Of a stretch of 64,000 nt of DNA, positions 47,276-58,481 are shown one piece after another (positions within the stretch are counted from its first letter, which is position 1; each line of letters opens with the position of its first letter). The translations under genes were made by a program, and so were the position numbers. The notes below the pieces were generated by a model. That model was given only the letters and a program-made list of their open reading frames with translations, was not told the DNA's origin and did no database searches. The stretch comes from Paracoccaceae bacterium (GTDB taxonomy: Bacteria; Pseudomonadota; Alphaproteobacteria; Rhodobacterales; Rhodobacteraceae). Location of the stretch: assembly GCA_014654775.1 (NCBI GenBank), contig JACVZW010000007.1, positions 384,580 through 448,579 of the forward strand. Direction: 5' to 3'.

Positions 47276-47763
47276 GCCGCGCCTTCGTCAAGGAAGGCGA
47301 TGGTGCGCTGGACCCGCTGCCCGATCTGCCGATCTCGCCCCACCCGAACCATGTCACGCCCGCAGGCCTTGCCGCGCTGCAATCCCGCCTGCGCGACACG
47401 CAGGCACGGCTGGCCGCGCTGAAGGCCCGCCCCGACAGGCTGGACAAGCTGCCCGAAGCCGCCGCCGAACGCGACATCCGCTATATCGAGGCGCGGTTGC
47501 GCTCTGCCATCCTGATCGACCCCGCCACCCTGCCCACAACCGAGGTCGCCTTTGGCCTGATCGTCACCGTCCTTGATGACGACGGCGCGGAACTCCGCTT
47601 TCAGATCACCGGGGAAGATGAGGCGGATGCCGCGCAGGGCCGCATCACCCCGCACTCTCCCCTCGCGCGCGCGCTGATGGGCGCGCGCCCCGGCGATGTG
47701 GTGCGCTGGGCCAAACCCTCCGGCCCGCGCGATCTAGAAATCCTCCGGATAGACCGCCCATGA
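47272..47763 (+). CDS. GreA/GreB family elongation factor
   Basis: NHVTPAGLAALQSRL; ITPHSPLARALMGARPGDVVRWAKP. Confidence 0.88.
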   Translation: MSRAFVKEGDGALDPLPDLPISPHPNHVTPAGLAALQSRLRDTQARLAALKARPDRLDKLPEAAAERDIRYIEARLRSAILIDPATLPTTEVAFGLIVTVLDDDGAELRFQITGEDEADAAQGRITPHSPLARALMGARPGDVVRWAKPSGPRDLEILRIDRP

Positions 47764-48236
47764 TCCGCAGCCTTTCCCCCGATGCCGACCACGCCGCCGT
47801 CGCGGCCTTTCTGGACGAAGCCGCCGATTACTGGCTGCTCGCCGATGGCGAAGCCCCCGGTCCGCAGGCGGCAGAAGAGTTCTTCACCCAATGCCCGCCC
47901 GGCTGCGACCCTGCCGCCTCGCATCGTCTTGGTCTTTACCATGACGGGCGGCTGTCGGGTCTTGCCGAACTCAGCTTCGGCTTTCCTGCGCCGGGGGATG
48001 CCTATCTGGGGCTGATGATCCTCGCCCCGCGCCTGCGCGGGCAGGGGCTTGGCGCGGGCTTCCTCGCCCATGTCGAAACGCTGGCCCGGGATGCGGGCGC
48101 ACCCACCCTCTACCTTGCGGTGATCGAGGCCAATCCAAGGGGCCGCGCCTTCTGGGACAGCCACGGCTTCCGCCCCACCGGCCTAACTCGGCAGGATGAC
48201 CGCAACCTCATCCATCGCCTCGCGAAGCCGCTCTAG
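47760..48236 (+). CDS. GNAT family N-acetyltransferase
   Basis: LGLMILAPRLRGQGLGAGFLAHVETLARDAGAPTLYLAVIEANPRGRAFWDSHGF. Confidence 0.9.
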   Translation: MIRSLSPDADHAAVAAFLDEAADYWLLADGEAPGPQAAEEFFTQCPPGCDPAASHRLGLYHDGRLSGLAELSFGFPAPGDAYLGLMILAPRLRGQGLGAGFLAHVETLARDAGAPTLYLAVIEANPRGRAFWDSHGFRPTGLTRQDDRNLIHRLAKPL

Positions 48237-49047
48237 GCCAGCTCGCCCAAGCCACACCGCCCAACACCAGCGCCGCCGCCACGGCAAAGCGCCACCCCAC
48301 CGCCTCGCCCAACAGCACTGCGCCCCCCGCCGCCGCGATCAGCGGCACAGTCAGTTGCGCCACCCCGGCGCGGCCGGCCCCCAGCGCGGGCAGCACCGCA
48401 TACCACAGCGCATAGCCAAGGCCCGATGTGACGGCCCCCGACACCACCGCCAGCCACAGGCCCCGCGCCGTCGCGCCGCCCGTCTCGGCCCCGAGCAGCA
48501 GCGCCAGCAGGGTCGCGGGCAGCAGCGCCAGCGTGAAATTCCCCGCCGTCGCCGCCAGCGCATCGGTCGCCCCCCGGCCCGCCAACGAATAGACGCCCCA
48601 GCCCACGCCAGCCGCCGCCATCGCGGCAAAGCCCATCACCGCCCCACCTGCAGGCGCCACCAGCACCGCCAACCCCGCCAAGGCCAGCCCCGCCCCTACC
48701 CAACGCCGCGCAGGCACCGCCTCGCCCGCGCGCAGGGCGCCCGCGAACATCGTCATCTGCACCACCCCGAACAGGACAAGCGCCCCGGTCCCCGCATCCA
48801 ACTGCCCATAGGCCAGCGAAAAGCCGAACAGATAGACCGTCAGACCCGCCACCCCCGCGATGCTGCCCCGCCGCCAGCCCCCGCCCCGCAAAAAGACCAG
48901 CGCCAGCAGGATGATCGCCCCCGCCGCCAGCCGGACCAGCGCAAACTCCACCGCCCCGATCTCGCCCGCCCCCACCGCCATCCGGTTCAGCACCGAATTG
49001 GCGGCAAAGGCCACCATCACCAGCGCGGTCAGCAGGAAAAGCCTCAT
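48208..49047 (-). CDS. DMT family (EamA) transporter
   Basis: about 10 predicted TM segments, EamA pattern; convergent 29-bp overlap with the GNAT gene. Confidence 0.85.
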   Translation of the reverse strand: MRLFLLTALVMVAFAANSVLNRMAVGAGEIGAVEFALVRLAAGAIILLALVFLRGGGWRRGSIAGVAGLTVYLFGFSLAYGQLDAGTGALVLFGVVQMTMFAGALRAGEAVPARRWVGAGLALAGLAVLVAPAGGAVMGFAAMAAAGVGWGVYSLAGRGATDALAATAGNFTLALLPATLLALLLGAETGGATARGLWLAVVSGAVTSGLGYALWYAVLPALGAGRAGVAQLTVPLIAAAGGAVLLGEAVGWRFAVAAALVLGGVAWASWPRAASRGDG

Positions 49048-49949
49048 CCCCGCGCCACCGCGGGCGGCGACGAGGTGGCAAAAAGCACGCCGCCCAGCGC
49101 GATGGGGAAACCAATCAGGTGAAAGGCCTCCAACCGCTCGCCCAGAAAGACCACGGCCAGCCCCGCCCCGAAGACCGGCATCAGATGCAGGAAAAAGACC
49201 GCGCGCGACGGCCCGATCCGCGCCACGGCGGCATTATAGGACAACAGCGCCACGACCGACGCGAAGATGCCGGTGTAAAGCACCGACCCGATCCCCGCCG
49301 CCGTCAGCGGCACGGTCATCCCCTGCGCCACTTCCCAAAGATGCAGGGGCAGGATGAACCCCGCCCCCATCAACGCGATGAAGAAGGTCAGCCCCACCGC
49401 AGACAATTCCTTCGGTTTGAACTTCAACAGAACGGAATACAGGCCCCAAACCACCAGCGCGGCCAGAATCCACGCATCCCCCACGTTGAAATGCAGGTCC
49501 AACAGACGCCCCGGTTCGCCCCGCGCGATGATGAAGGCCACACCGCAGAAACTTACCCCAATCCCCGCCGCCTGCCGCGCCGTCAACCGCTCGCGCAGCA
49601 CGACAAAGGCGATGATGACGATGAAGACAGGCATGGTCGCGCTGACCAAAAGCCCGTTGATCGCCTCGGTCGAATGCAGGCCGATATAGGTCATCGACTG
49701 GAACATCGCCGCTGACAGCAGCGCCATCCCCGCCACCAGCGGCAGATGCGCCCGCACCACCGCCCAATCCCCCCGCAGCCGCGGCAGGGCGAAGGGCAGC
49801 AGGATCACCGCCGCCAGCGCCCAGCGCCAGAAGGTCAGCCCGAAAGGCGGCACATCCGCCCGGATCGCCCGCCCCAGCACCCAGTTCCCCGCCCAACAGA
49901 GCGAGGCAGTGGCCGCCAGCGCCGCCGCGATCATGAAATTCCTGTTCAT
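49044..49949 (-). CDS. DMT family (EamA) transporter
   Basis: LCWAGNWVLGRAIRADVPPFGLTFWRWALAA. Confidence 0.9.
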   Translation of the reverse strand: MNRNFMIAAALAATASLCWAGNWVLGRAIRADVPPFGLTFWRWALAAVILLPFALPRLRGDWAVVRAHLPLVAGMALLSAAMFQSMTYIGLHSTEAINGLLVSATMPVFIVIIAFVVLRERLTARQAAGIGVSFCGVAFIIARGEPGRLLDLHFNVGDAWILAALVVWGLYSVLLKFKPKELSAVGLTFFIALMGAGFILPLHLWEVAQGMTVPLTAAGIGSVLYTGIFASVVALLSYNAAVARIGPSRAVFFLHLMPVFGAGLAVVFLGERLEAFHLIGFPIALGGVLFATSSPPAVARG

Positions 49950-49990
49950 GCCCGCCAGCCTAGCGCCGCGAAGGGAAAGGCAAAACCCCC

Positions 49991-50012
49991 CTTCATCTTG
50001 GCCCAAATACTC
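49991..50012 (+). repeat. family B repeat (B5)
   Basis: CTTCATCTTGGCCCAAATACTC. Confidence 0.88.
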
Positions 50013-50056
50013 ACCCGCACGGCCAGCCCGATGCGCCACGCCAGAGGATCACCCCC

Positions 50057-50086
50057 CGTAGGATGGGCCATCCGGCCCATCCTGCG
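50057..50086 (+). repeat. family C REP-like element (C2)
   Basis: CGTAGGATGGGCCATCCGGCCCATCCTGCG; GTAG head plus palindrome, matches C1. Confidence 0.88.
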
Positions 50087-50098
50087 CCAAAAAACGAA

Positions 50099-50122
50099 AA
50101 GGGGCGGCCAAAAGGCCGCCCC
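50099..50122 (-). terminator. intrinsic terminator of groEL
   Basis: Minus strand AAGGGGCGGCC-tttt-GGCCGCCCCTT then TTCGTTTTTT. Confidence 0.8.
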
Positions 50123-50145
50123 TTCCCCCTCCAATCCGGAACGGA

Positions 50146-51813
<1,668 letters not shown>

Positions 51814-51835
51814 TCATGCGGGCAATGGCCCGTAG

Positions 51836-51855
51836 GGTGCGTGCTCGCACGCACC
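51836..51855 (+). repeat. GTAG-headed palindrome between groES and groEL (family E)
   Basis: cGTAGGGTGCGTGC-tc-GCACGCACC. Confidence 0.75.
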
Positions 51856-51863
51856 GCGCGTCC

Positions 51864-52151
51864 TCAGGAGATGATCCCGAGGATGTCGCTTTCCTTCATG
51901 ATCAGCAGTTCTTCGCCGTTCACCGTCACTTCGGTGCCCGACCACTTGCCGAACAGCACGCGGTCGCCCGATTTCACGGCCGGTGCGATGAGTTCGCCCG
52001 AATCCTTCCGTGCACCGTCGCCCACGGCGACGATCTCGCCCTCGGCGGGCTTTTCCTTGGCGGTATCGGGGATGATCAGGCCGCCCTTGGTCTTTTCGTC
52101 GCTCTGGACGCGGCGGACCAGCACACGGTCATGCAGCGGTTTGAATGCCAT
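51864..52151 (-). CDS. groES: co-chaperonin GroES
   Basis: [44 protein letters not shown]. Confidence 0.97.
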   Translation of the reverse strand: MAFKPLHDRVLVRRVQSDEKTKGGLIIPDTAKEKPAEGEIVAVGDGARKDSGELIAPAVKSGDRVLFGKWSGTEVTVNGEELLIMKESDILGIIS

Positions 52152-52189
52152 CTGAGAACACTCCCTACGGTTCCAGCTTCATGTGAGTT

Positions 52190-52216
52190 TTAGCACTCGG
52201 CTTACCTGAGTGCCAA
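52190..52216. promoter_or_regulatory. CIRCE element (HrcA operator) upstream of groESL
   Basis: TTAGCACTC-N9-GAGTGCCAA, one mismatch to consensus TTAGCACTC-N9-GAGTGCTAA. Confidence 0.93.
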
Positions 52217-52224
52217 CACCGCTT

Positions 52225-52253
52225 CAGTTAGGCAATGCTCCGGTGCGAGTCAA
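52225..52253 (-). promoter_or_regulatory. putative sigma-70 promoter of groESL
   Basis: Minus strand TTGACT-N17-TAACTG just upstream of CIRCE. Confidence 0.6.
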
Positions 52254-52354
52254 CACCCCCACCCCCCGGCCTTCCGTGAAAATTCGATGACAGGGACCAC
52301 GCCCCCTTTTTTCCTCCCGCCCGCGATGCCACCTTTCCCTCACCCTTTCCCGCC

Positions 52355-53374
52355 ATGGATGCAGCCATGTCCACCCCCCGCCTCTCCGCCATCCTTCTGG
52401 CCCTCGGTCTGACCCTTGCCATCGCCGCGCCCGCGCGGGCCGAATGTCTGGGCGAGAACCTGATCGACAGCATGCCCGAGGCCGAGCGGCGCGCCCTTTT
52501 CGATGCGGCGGACAAGGTGCCCCATCCGCGCGGCAATTTCTGGCGCGCCACGCGGGGCGACCAGACCATCCACCTGATCGGAACCTATCACCTCGACGAT
52601 CCGCGCCACGCCGCCACGATGGACCGCATCACCCCGCTGATCGACCAGTCGGCCACCGTCCTCGTCGAGGCGGGACCCGAGGAGGAGGCCGCGCTGATGG
52701 CCGATCTGGCGCGCGACCCCTCGCTGATGGTGCAGAACGACGGCCCCACGCTGCGCGAGGCGCTCAGCGATCCGGAATGGCAGCTCCTCGCCGATGCGAT
52801 GCGCGAACGCGGACTGCCACCCTTCATGGTGTCGAAGTTCCGGCCTTGGTATGTCTCGATCCTTCTGGCCCTGCCCGCCTGCAGTATTGATGGGATGCAG
52901 GAAGGTCTGGGCGGGTTGGACGGCCTTGTGATCGCTCGGGCGCAGGATCAGGGCATTCCGCTCAAGGCGCTGGAAAGCCATGACACCGTCTTCCGCCTCT
53001 TCGAGGCCATGCCGTTGGACGACCAACTGGCGATGATCCGCTCCTCCCTCGCCCTCGAACCGATCTCGGCGGACTATTCCGTCACGCTGGCGGATGCCTA
53101 TTTCCAAGGGGAATCGCGGGTGATCTGGGAACTGACCCGCGCCCTGTCGCTGCGCGTGCCGGGGCAGGACCCGGCGCAGGTGGCGGAGGATTTCGCCCGC
53201 ATGGAACAGGTGCTGATGACCGACCGCAACCGCGCCTGGATTCCGGTGATCGAGGCCGCCGCCGCCGAAGGCCCGGTCTTCGCCGCCTTCGGCGCGCTGC
53301 ACCTGCCCGGTGAAACCGGCGTGCTGCGCCTTCTGGAAGAGGCGGGCTTCACGCTAGAGCGCCTGCCGCTCTGA
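52355..53374 (+). CDS. TraB/GumN family protein
   Basis: IHLIGTYHLDDPRHAATMDRITPLIDQSATVLVEAGPEEE. Confidence 0.88.
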   Translation: MDAAMSTPRLSAILLALGLTLAIAAPARAECLGENLIDSMPEAERRALFDAADKVPHPRGNFWRATRGDQTIHLIGTYHLDDPRHAATMDRITPLIDQSATVLVEAGPEEEAALMADLARDPSLMVQNDGPTLREALSDPEWQLLADAMRERGLPPFMVSKFRPWYVSILLALPACSIDGMQEGLGGLDGLVIARAQDQGIPLKALESHDTVFRLFEAMPLDDQLAMIRSSLALEPISADYSVTLADAYFQGESRVIWELTRALSLRVPGQDPAQVAEDFARMEQVLMTDRNRAWIPVIEAAAAEGPVFAAFGALHLPGETGVLRLLEEAGFTLERLPL

Positions 53375-53395
53375 CCCGCGTCTGACCCGCGCCGC

Positions 53396-54211
53396 TCAGG
53401 TTCCGGCATAAAGCCGCATCAGCAGACGATGCAGCTTCATGTCGTTGTGGCTTTTGCGTTCGACGAAATCGGCCACCTCTTCGGGCAGCGTCTCGGGCCG
53501 CTTGATCTTGCCCACATTCATCCGCTTTTCCTTCAGGCGGACGAAGCCATGCGTCCGCGACAAATGATCGAGCGAGGCCGCAAGATGCTCCGTCACCCCC
53601 AGAAAGCTATAATGGCTGATGAACTTCTCCAGCGCGCGCTCGAAACTGTCCACCATCCCGACGGCCTGCGTCATCTGCACATCCAGCGGCAACTGCCGCA
53701 CATAGCTTGTCAGATCGGGAAACTGCTCGCGAAACCGCAGATGATCGGGATGCGCGTCCGAACAATTGTAGAAGTAGTTCGACACCGCCCGCGCCAGCGG
53801 ATCGCGCAGCAGCGTCGCGCATTTCAGCGGCAGGTCCTGACTGCGCCAGACCTGCAATTCCGGCCAGCCGAAATGGCCGATCAGCGCCTGCCGCACCGGC
53901 CGCTGCGTCTGCAGATACAGCGCATGGCGCATGTGCACCCGGAACGAAGCCGACGGATCGGCCCAATCCACCAGACGGACCTTGTCGAAGACGCGCTTCA
54001 AGCTGACGCCCAGTGAGATGCCGGCGGTCTTGGGGACATGCACGAACAGCATGACATCAGAGGCGCTGGCGAACTGGTCCGCCCGTGTCCAGCGCGGCGA
54101 GAACCGGCGCAGGAAGGCCTCCATCACCTCGACCGAGGTGCCGAATTCGGCGGCCAGACCGCGCGCTTCGCGCCTCGGATTCTCCCTCTCACTCGCTACA
54201 CTCTTCACCAC
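53396..54211 (-). CDS. sulfotransferase family 2-like protein
   Basis: VMLFVHVPKTAGISLGVSLKRVF; CATLLRDPLARAVSNYFY. Confidence 0.75.
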   Translation of the reverse strand: MVKSVASERENPRREARGLAAEFGTSVEVMEAFLRRFSPRWTRADQFASASDVMLFVHVPKTAGISLGVSLKRVFDKVRLVDWADPSASFRVHMRHALYLQTQRPVRQALIGHFGWPELQVWRSQDLPLKCATLLRDPLARAVSNYFYNCSDAHPDHLRFREQFPDLTSYVRQLPLDVQMTQAVGMVDSFERALEKFISHYSFLGVTEHLAASLDHLSRTHGFVRLKEKRMNVGKIKRPETLPEEVADFVERKSHNDMKLHRLLMRLYAGT

Positions 54212-54409
54212 GGCACCACCTCGTCACTGCCGCCACCTAGACCGCGCCTCGGGGCCGAGGTCAAGCCGTCCCCTGCCCCGGCCCCGGATCAACCGGACAG
54301 GATCGCCGCGCCTTCCTGCCGCAGTGCAGCATTTCCCTGCGCCCAAGCGTGACAAGCGCGCAGCCCTTGCCTATAAGCGCGCCAAAATCACCCATCCAAG
54401 GCGCATGTC

Positions 54410-55330
54410 ATGACCACCCTCGTCTTCGGCCACAAATCCCCCGACACCGATTCCACTGGCTCGCCCATCATCTGGGCATGGTACCTGTCCGAGGTGCGCG
54501 GCACCCCGGCCAAGCCCGTCCTGCTGGGCGAACCCAATACCGAAGCGGCCTTCGTGCTGCGCCACTGGGGGCTGGACCAGCCCGCCATCATCGCCGACGT
54601 GACGGCCGAGGACAGCGTCGTCATCGTCGACACCAACAACCCCGCCGAATTGCCCCCCTCGATCAACGAGGCCAAGATCCAAGGCATCATCGACCACCAC
54701 CTTCTGGTCGGCGGCATCAAGACCAAGACGCCGATCGACATCACCATCCGCCCGCTCGCCTGCACCGCGACCATCATGCACGACCTGATGGGCGATGCCG
54801 TCGCCAAGGCGCCCAAGGCCATCAAGGGCGCGATGCTCTCCTGCATCCTGTCCGACACGCTGGAATTCCGCTCGCCCACCACCACCCCGCATGACCGCGC
54901 GGTGGCCGAGAAACTCGCCGCCGATCTGGGGGTGGACATCACCGACCTCGCCACCAAGATGTTCGAGGCGAAATCCGACGTCTCCGCCTTCTCCGATGCC
55001 GCGCTGCTGCGGATGGATTCCAAGGAATACACCGTCGCGGGCAAAGAGTTGCGCGTCTCGGTGCTGGAAACCACCGCGCCCAAGGTGGTGCTCGACCGCA
55101 AGGACAGCCTGATGGCATCGATGGTCGACGTGGCCAAGGAAGACGGGGCCGATCAGGTGCTGCTCTTCGTCGTCGACATCATCCGCGAAGAGGCGACACT
55201 GCTGGTTCCCAATGACCTTGTGAAGCAGATCGCCGAAGCCTCCTTCGGCTGCACCGTTACGGGTGATACTGTCGTCCTGCCGGGGATCATGTCGCGCAAG
55301 AAGCAGATCATCCCAGCGCTGAAGCTCTGA
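54410..55330 (+). CDS. ppaC: manganese-dependent inorganic pyrophosphatase
   Basis: FGHKSPDTDSTGSPIIWAWYL; IIDHHLLVGGIKTKTPI; DHH family. Confidence 0.95.
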   Translation: MTTLVFGHKSPDTDSTGSPIIWAWYLSEVRGTPAKPVLLGEPNTEAAFVLRHWGLDQPAIIADVTAEDSVVIVDTNNPAELPPSINEAKIQGIIDHHLLVGGIKTKTPIDITIRPLACTATIMHDLMGDAVAKAPKAIKGAMLSCILSDTLEFRSPTTTPHDRAVAEKLAADLGVDITDLATKMFEAKSDVSAFSDAALLRMDSKEYTVAGKELRVSVLETTAPKVVLDRKDSLMASMVDVAKEDGADQVLLFVVDIIREEATLLVPNDLVKQIAEASFGCTVTGDTVVLPGIMSRKKQIIPALKL

Positions 55331-55360
55331 CAGCCGCCCCTGCCCTCGGCCTGCCGGGGT

Positions 55361-55402
55361 GCCCTCTCCCTCCCCCGGCACGGGGGAGGGTCGGGGAGGG
55401 GG
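55361..55402 (+). repeat. family A repeat (A4)
   Basis: CCCTCCCCC-ggcac-GGGGGAGGG then tcGGGGaGGGGG. Confidence 0.87.
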
Positions 55403-55434
55403 TCTCCCTCGCCATCCCGCGGAAAGGCCAGACC

Positions 55435-56310
55435 ATGACAGACCTCATCCCCAGCCTCGCTTCCATCGCCGACGGCTATGATGCCGTCTTCTGCGATCTC
55501 TGGGGTTGCCTGCACAATGGCCAGACCCCCTTTCCCTCCGCCGTCGCCGCCCTGCGTGCCTTCCGCGCGCAAGGCAAGACCGTGCTGCTTCTCACCAACT
55601 CTCCCCGCCCGAAATCCTCCGTCATCTCCCAGCTTGCCCGCATCGGCGTGCCGACCGACGCTTGGGATGAAATCGTGTCGTCCGGCGACGCCAGCCAATA
55701 TGCGATGCTGTCCGGCGCGGTCGGGACCCGCATCCACCATATCGGCGCGATCAAGGATGAAACCTTCTTCACCGACCTGCCCGCCGATGCCCCCGCCCTT
55801 GCCATCACCCGCGTCCCCTTGGCCGAAGCCGAAGGCGTGGTCTGCACCGGCCTGAAAGACGATCTGACCGAAACGCCCGAGGATTACCGCGCCAGCCTCC
55901 TGATGATGAAGGCGAAGGGCCTGACCCTGCTTTGCGCCAATCCCGACCTGATCGTCGATCTGGGCGAACGGCGCCTCTTCTGCGCCGGCGCGCTGGCGCA
56001 GGCCTATGAGGCGATGGGGGGCACCGCCCTCTACTACGGCAAGCCGCATCCGCCGATCTACGACCTCGCCCGCCGCCGCCTTGCTGCCCTGACCGGGCAG
56101 GACGAGGCGCGCATCCTCGCCATCGGCGACGGCATCGCGACCGACATTCAGGGCGGCATCGGCGAAGGGATCGACACGCTCTTCGTCACCGCGGGCATCG
56201 CGGCGCATGAATTCGGCCCCGATCCCGCCCAGCCTGACCCGGCCCGCCTGCGCGCCTGGCTGGACGCACAACAGCTTTCCCCCACCTACGGGATCCCCTT
56301 CCTCGCCTGA
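55435..56310 (+). CDS. TIGR01459 family HAD-type hydrolase
   Basis: YDAVFCDLWGCLHNGQTPFPSAVAALRAFRAQGKTVLLLTNSPR. Confidence 0.92.
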   Translation: MTDLIPSLASIADGYDAVFCDLWGCLHNGQTPFPSAVAALRAFRAQGKTVLLLTNSPRPKSSVISQLARIGVPTDAWDEIVSSGDASQYAMLSGAVGTRIHHIGAIKDETFFTDLPADAPALAITRVPLAEAEGVVCTGLKDDLTETPEDYRASLLMMKAKGLTLLCANPDLIVDLGERRLFCAGALAQAYEAMGGTALYYGKPHPPIYDLARRRLAALTGQDEARILAIGDGIATDIQGGIGEGIDTLFVTAGIAAHEFGPDPAQPDPARLRAWLDAQQLSPTYGIPFLA

Positions 56311-56515
56311 CGCGATTTCTGACGCGGACATCGCAGCGGACTGTGACGCACATTCCGCCGCCTCCGGCGCCGCCCCGGTTTCCGTGTCAGATTTCGCACC
56401 CACCTCGCAACATTCTTGCGCTAAAAGTCGCACTCAGGATAAAAAGTTACCCAACCGAATTGCGCCGCAGCGCGGCATCGGCTAGTGTCCCCCCAGCACA
56501 GTCAAGGATTCGGCC

Positions 56516-56971
56516 ATGTTCGCTCGCGCCATCGACAATCAGCCCCGCGGCACCATCTGCATCGAGGATCTCGAAATCGGGATGACTCGCTCGCTGCTGA
56601 AAACCGTGACCGATCGCGATATCGAGATGTTCGCCGAAGTCTCCACCGACCGGAACCCCGTGCATCTGGACGATTCCTATGCGCAGGACACCATCTTTCA
56701 GGGCCGCATCGCCCATGGAATGCTGACCGCTGGCCTCATCTCCGCCGTCATCGGGGAACAGCTTCCCGGCCATGGCACCGTCTATCTGGGCCAAAGCCTA
56801 AAGTTCATGGCCCCCGTCCGCCCCGGCGATACCGTCCGGGCCGAGGTGAAGGTGACCGCGATCGATCACGCCAAGCGCCGCGTCACCCTTGAAACCCACT
56901 GCGCCGTGGGTAATACCGTCGTCCTGAAGGGCGAGGCGCTGGTTCTGGCACCCTCGCGCAAGTTCGACTGA
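56516..56971 (+). CDS. MaoC family dehydratase
   Basis: ISTDRNPVHLD-like VSTDRNPVHLDDSYAQDTIFQGRIAHGMLTAGLISAVIGEQLPG. Confidence 0.93.
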   Translation: MFARAIDNQPRGTICIEDLEIGMTRSLLKTVTDRDIEMFAEVSTDRNPVHLDDSYAQDTIFQGRIAHGMLTAGLISAVIGEQLPGHGTVYLGQSLKFMAPVRPGDTVRAEVKVTAIDHAKRRVTLETHCAVGNTVVLKGEALVLAPSRKFD

Positions 56972-57006
56972 CACTGACGGGGCGGACACCCCGCCCCCGG
57001 GGAAAG

Positions 57007-57933
57007 ATGCGCGTTCACCACCACTGGCAAGGTCTGGGCATCGAGGCCCGTGGCGCCTCCGTCGCCATGGGCAATTTCGATGGCGTCCATCTGGGCCACC
57101 GTTCGGTGATCGATCTTGCGCGGCGCCCCGGCGCGCCCTTGGGCATCGTGACCTTCGAACCGCATCCACGTCAGGTCTTCGCGCCCGACGCCCCCCCCTT
57201 CCGCCTGATGAATGCCGAGGCCCGCGCCAACCGCCTTGCCAAGCTGGGCGTGGATCAGCTTTACCAACTGCACTTCGACAAGACGCTCGCCTCCCTCACC
57301 CCTGACGCCTTCGCCCGCGACGTGCTGGCCGAAGGCTTGGGCGTGTCCCATGTCGTCGTCGGCGCGGATTTCTGCTTCGGCAAAGGCCGCGCGGGCACCG
57401 CCGCCGACCTGACTGCACTGGGGCAACAGCACGGCTTCGACGTCACCATCGCCCCCCTCCTTTCCGTCGGCGGATGGGAAGTGTCCTCCACCGCCATCCG
57501 GCAGTCCCTGTCCGAAGGCCGCCCCCGCGACGCCGCCGCCATGCTGGGCCATTGGCACCGGATCGAGGGCGCGGTGATCCATGGCGAAAAGCGGGGCCGC
57601 GAATTGGGCTATCCCACCGCCAACATGTCCGTCGATGGCCTGCACCTGCCCCGCCACGGCGTTTATGCGGTGAAGGTCGACATCCTCTCCGGCCCGCAGG
57701 CCGGGGCGCATATCGGCGCGGCCTCGCTCGGCGTACGGCCCATGTTCGGCGAGAACCGTCCCAACCTTGAAACCTTCCTCTTCGATTTCGCGGGCGATCT
57801 TTACGGCCACCACCTCTCCATCGCCTTCGTCGATTTCCTGCGGCCCGAGTTGAAATTCGACAGCCTCGACGCCCTCATCGCCCAGATGGAGGCCGACTGC
57901 ACCCAGGCCCGCGCGATCCTCACGGCGCTGTAA
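57007..57933 (+). CDS. ribF: bifunctional riboflavin kinase / FAD synthetase
   Basis: VAMGNFDGVHLGHRSVID; GRELGYPTANM; ETFLFDFAGDLYG. Confidence 0.95.
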   Translation: MRVHHHWQGLGIEARGASVAMGNFDGVHLGHRSVIDLARRPGAPLGIVTFEPHPRQVFAPDAPPFRLMNAEARANRLAKLGVDQLYQLHFDKTLASLTPDAFARDVLAEGLGVSHVVVGADFCFGKGRAGTAADLTALGQQHGFDVTIAPLLSVGGWEVSSTAIRQSLSEGRPRDAAAMLGHWHRIEGAVIHGEKRGRELGYPTANMSVDGLHLPRHGVYAVKVDILSGPQAGAHIGAASLGVRPMFGENRPNLETFLFDFAGDLYGHHLSIAFVDFLRPELKFDSLDALIAQMEADCTQARAILTAL

Positions 57934-57937
57934 TCCC

Positions 57938-57981
57938 CAAATTTCTTCGAAGAAATTTGCAAATTCCGTCGAACGAATTTG
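57938..57981. repeat. family D tandem palindrome pair (D4)
   Basis: CAAATTTCTTCGAAGAAATTTG (identical to the first half of D3) followed by imperfect CAAATTCCGTCGAACGAATTTG. Confidence 0.9.
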
Positions 57982-58025
57982 ACCCACCCCTTCCCTTTTC
58001 CCCCGCCCCGTCGCACCTTCCGGCG

Positions 58026-58481
58026 ATGACCGACAAACTCCGCCCCCGCTTCTGGGAAACCGTTCCCCTCACCAAGATGACCCCCCCCGAATGGGAGGCG
58101 CTCTGTGACGGCTGCGGCAAATGCTGCCTGAACAAGATCGAGTATGAGGATACGGGCGAGGTGGATTACACACGCATCGCCTGCCGCCTGCTGGACGGTC
58201 AAAGCTGCCGGTGCAGCCAATACGAAATCCGCCACCAATTCGTCCCCGATTGCGTGCGCCTCACGCCCAAGACCCTGCCCAAGATCGCCTATTGGATGCC
58301 GCGCAGCTGCGCCTATCGTCTGCTTCATGAAGGCAAGCCCCTGCCCGACTGGCATCCCCTGCTGACCGGCGATCCCGAAAGCACCCATGCCTCCGGCAAT
58401 TCCGTGCGCGGCCTGACCATCCCCGAATTCGAGGTCGATGAGGATGACTGGGACGACTACATCATCGATGAGAAACCCTGA
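58026..58481 (+). CDS. YcgN family cysteine cluster protein
   Basis: WEALCDGCGKCCLNKIEYEDTGEVDYTRIACRLLDGQSCRCSQYEIR. Confidence 0.93.
   Translation: MTDKLRPRFWETVPLTKMTPPEWEALCDGCGKCCLNKIEYEDTGEVDYTRIACRLLDGQSCRCSQYEIRHQFVPDCVRLTPKTLPKIAYWMPRSCAYRLLHEGKPLPDWHPLLTGDPESTHASGNSVRGLTIPEFEVDEDDWDDYIIDEKP

Noticed and set aside
48208-48236. 29-bp convergent overlap of the GNAT and transporter genes as a regulatory antisense
   Set aside because: Short convergent overlaps are frequent in compact genomes; no extra signal seen.
48208-49949. Two adjacent EamA transporters as a novel heteromeric pump
   Set aside because: Adjacent DMT paralogues are common; nothing in the sequence supports joint function.
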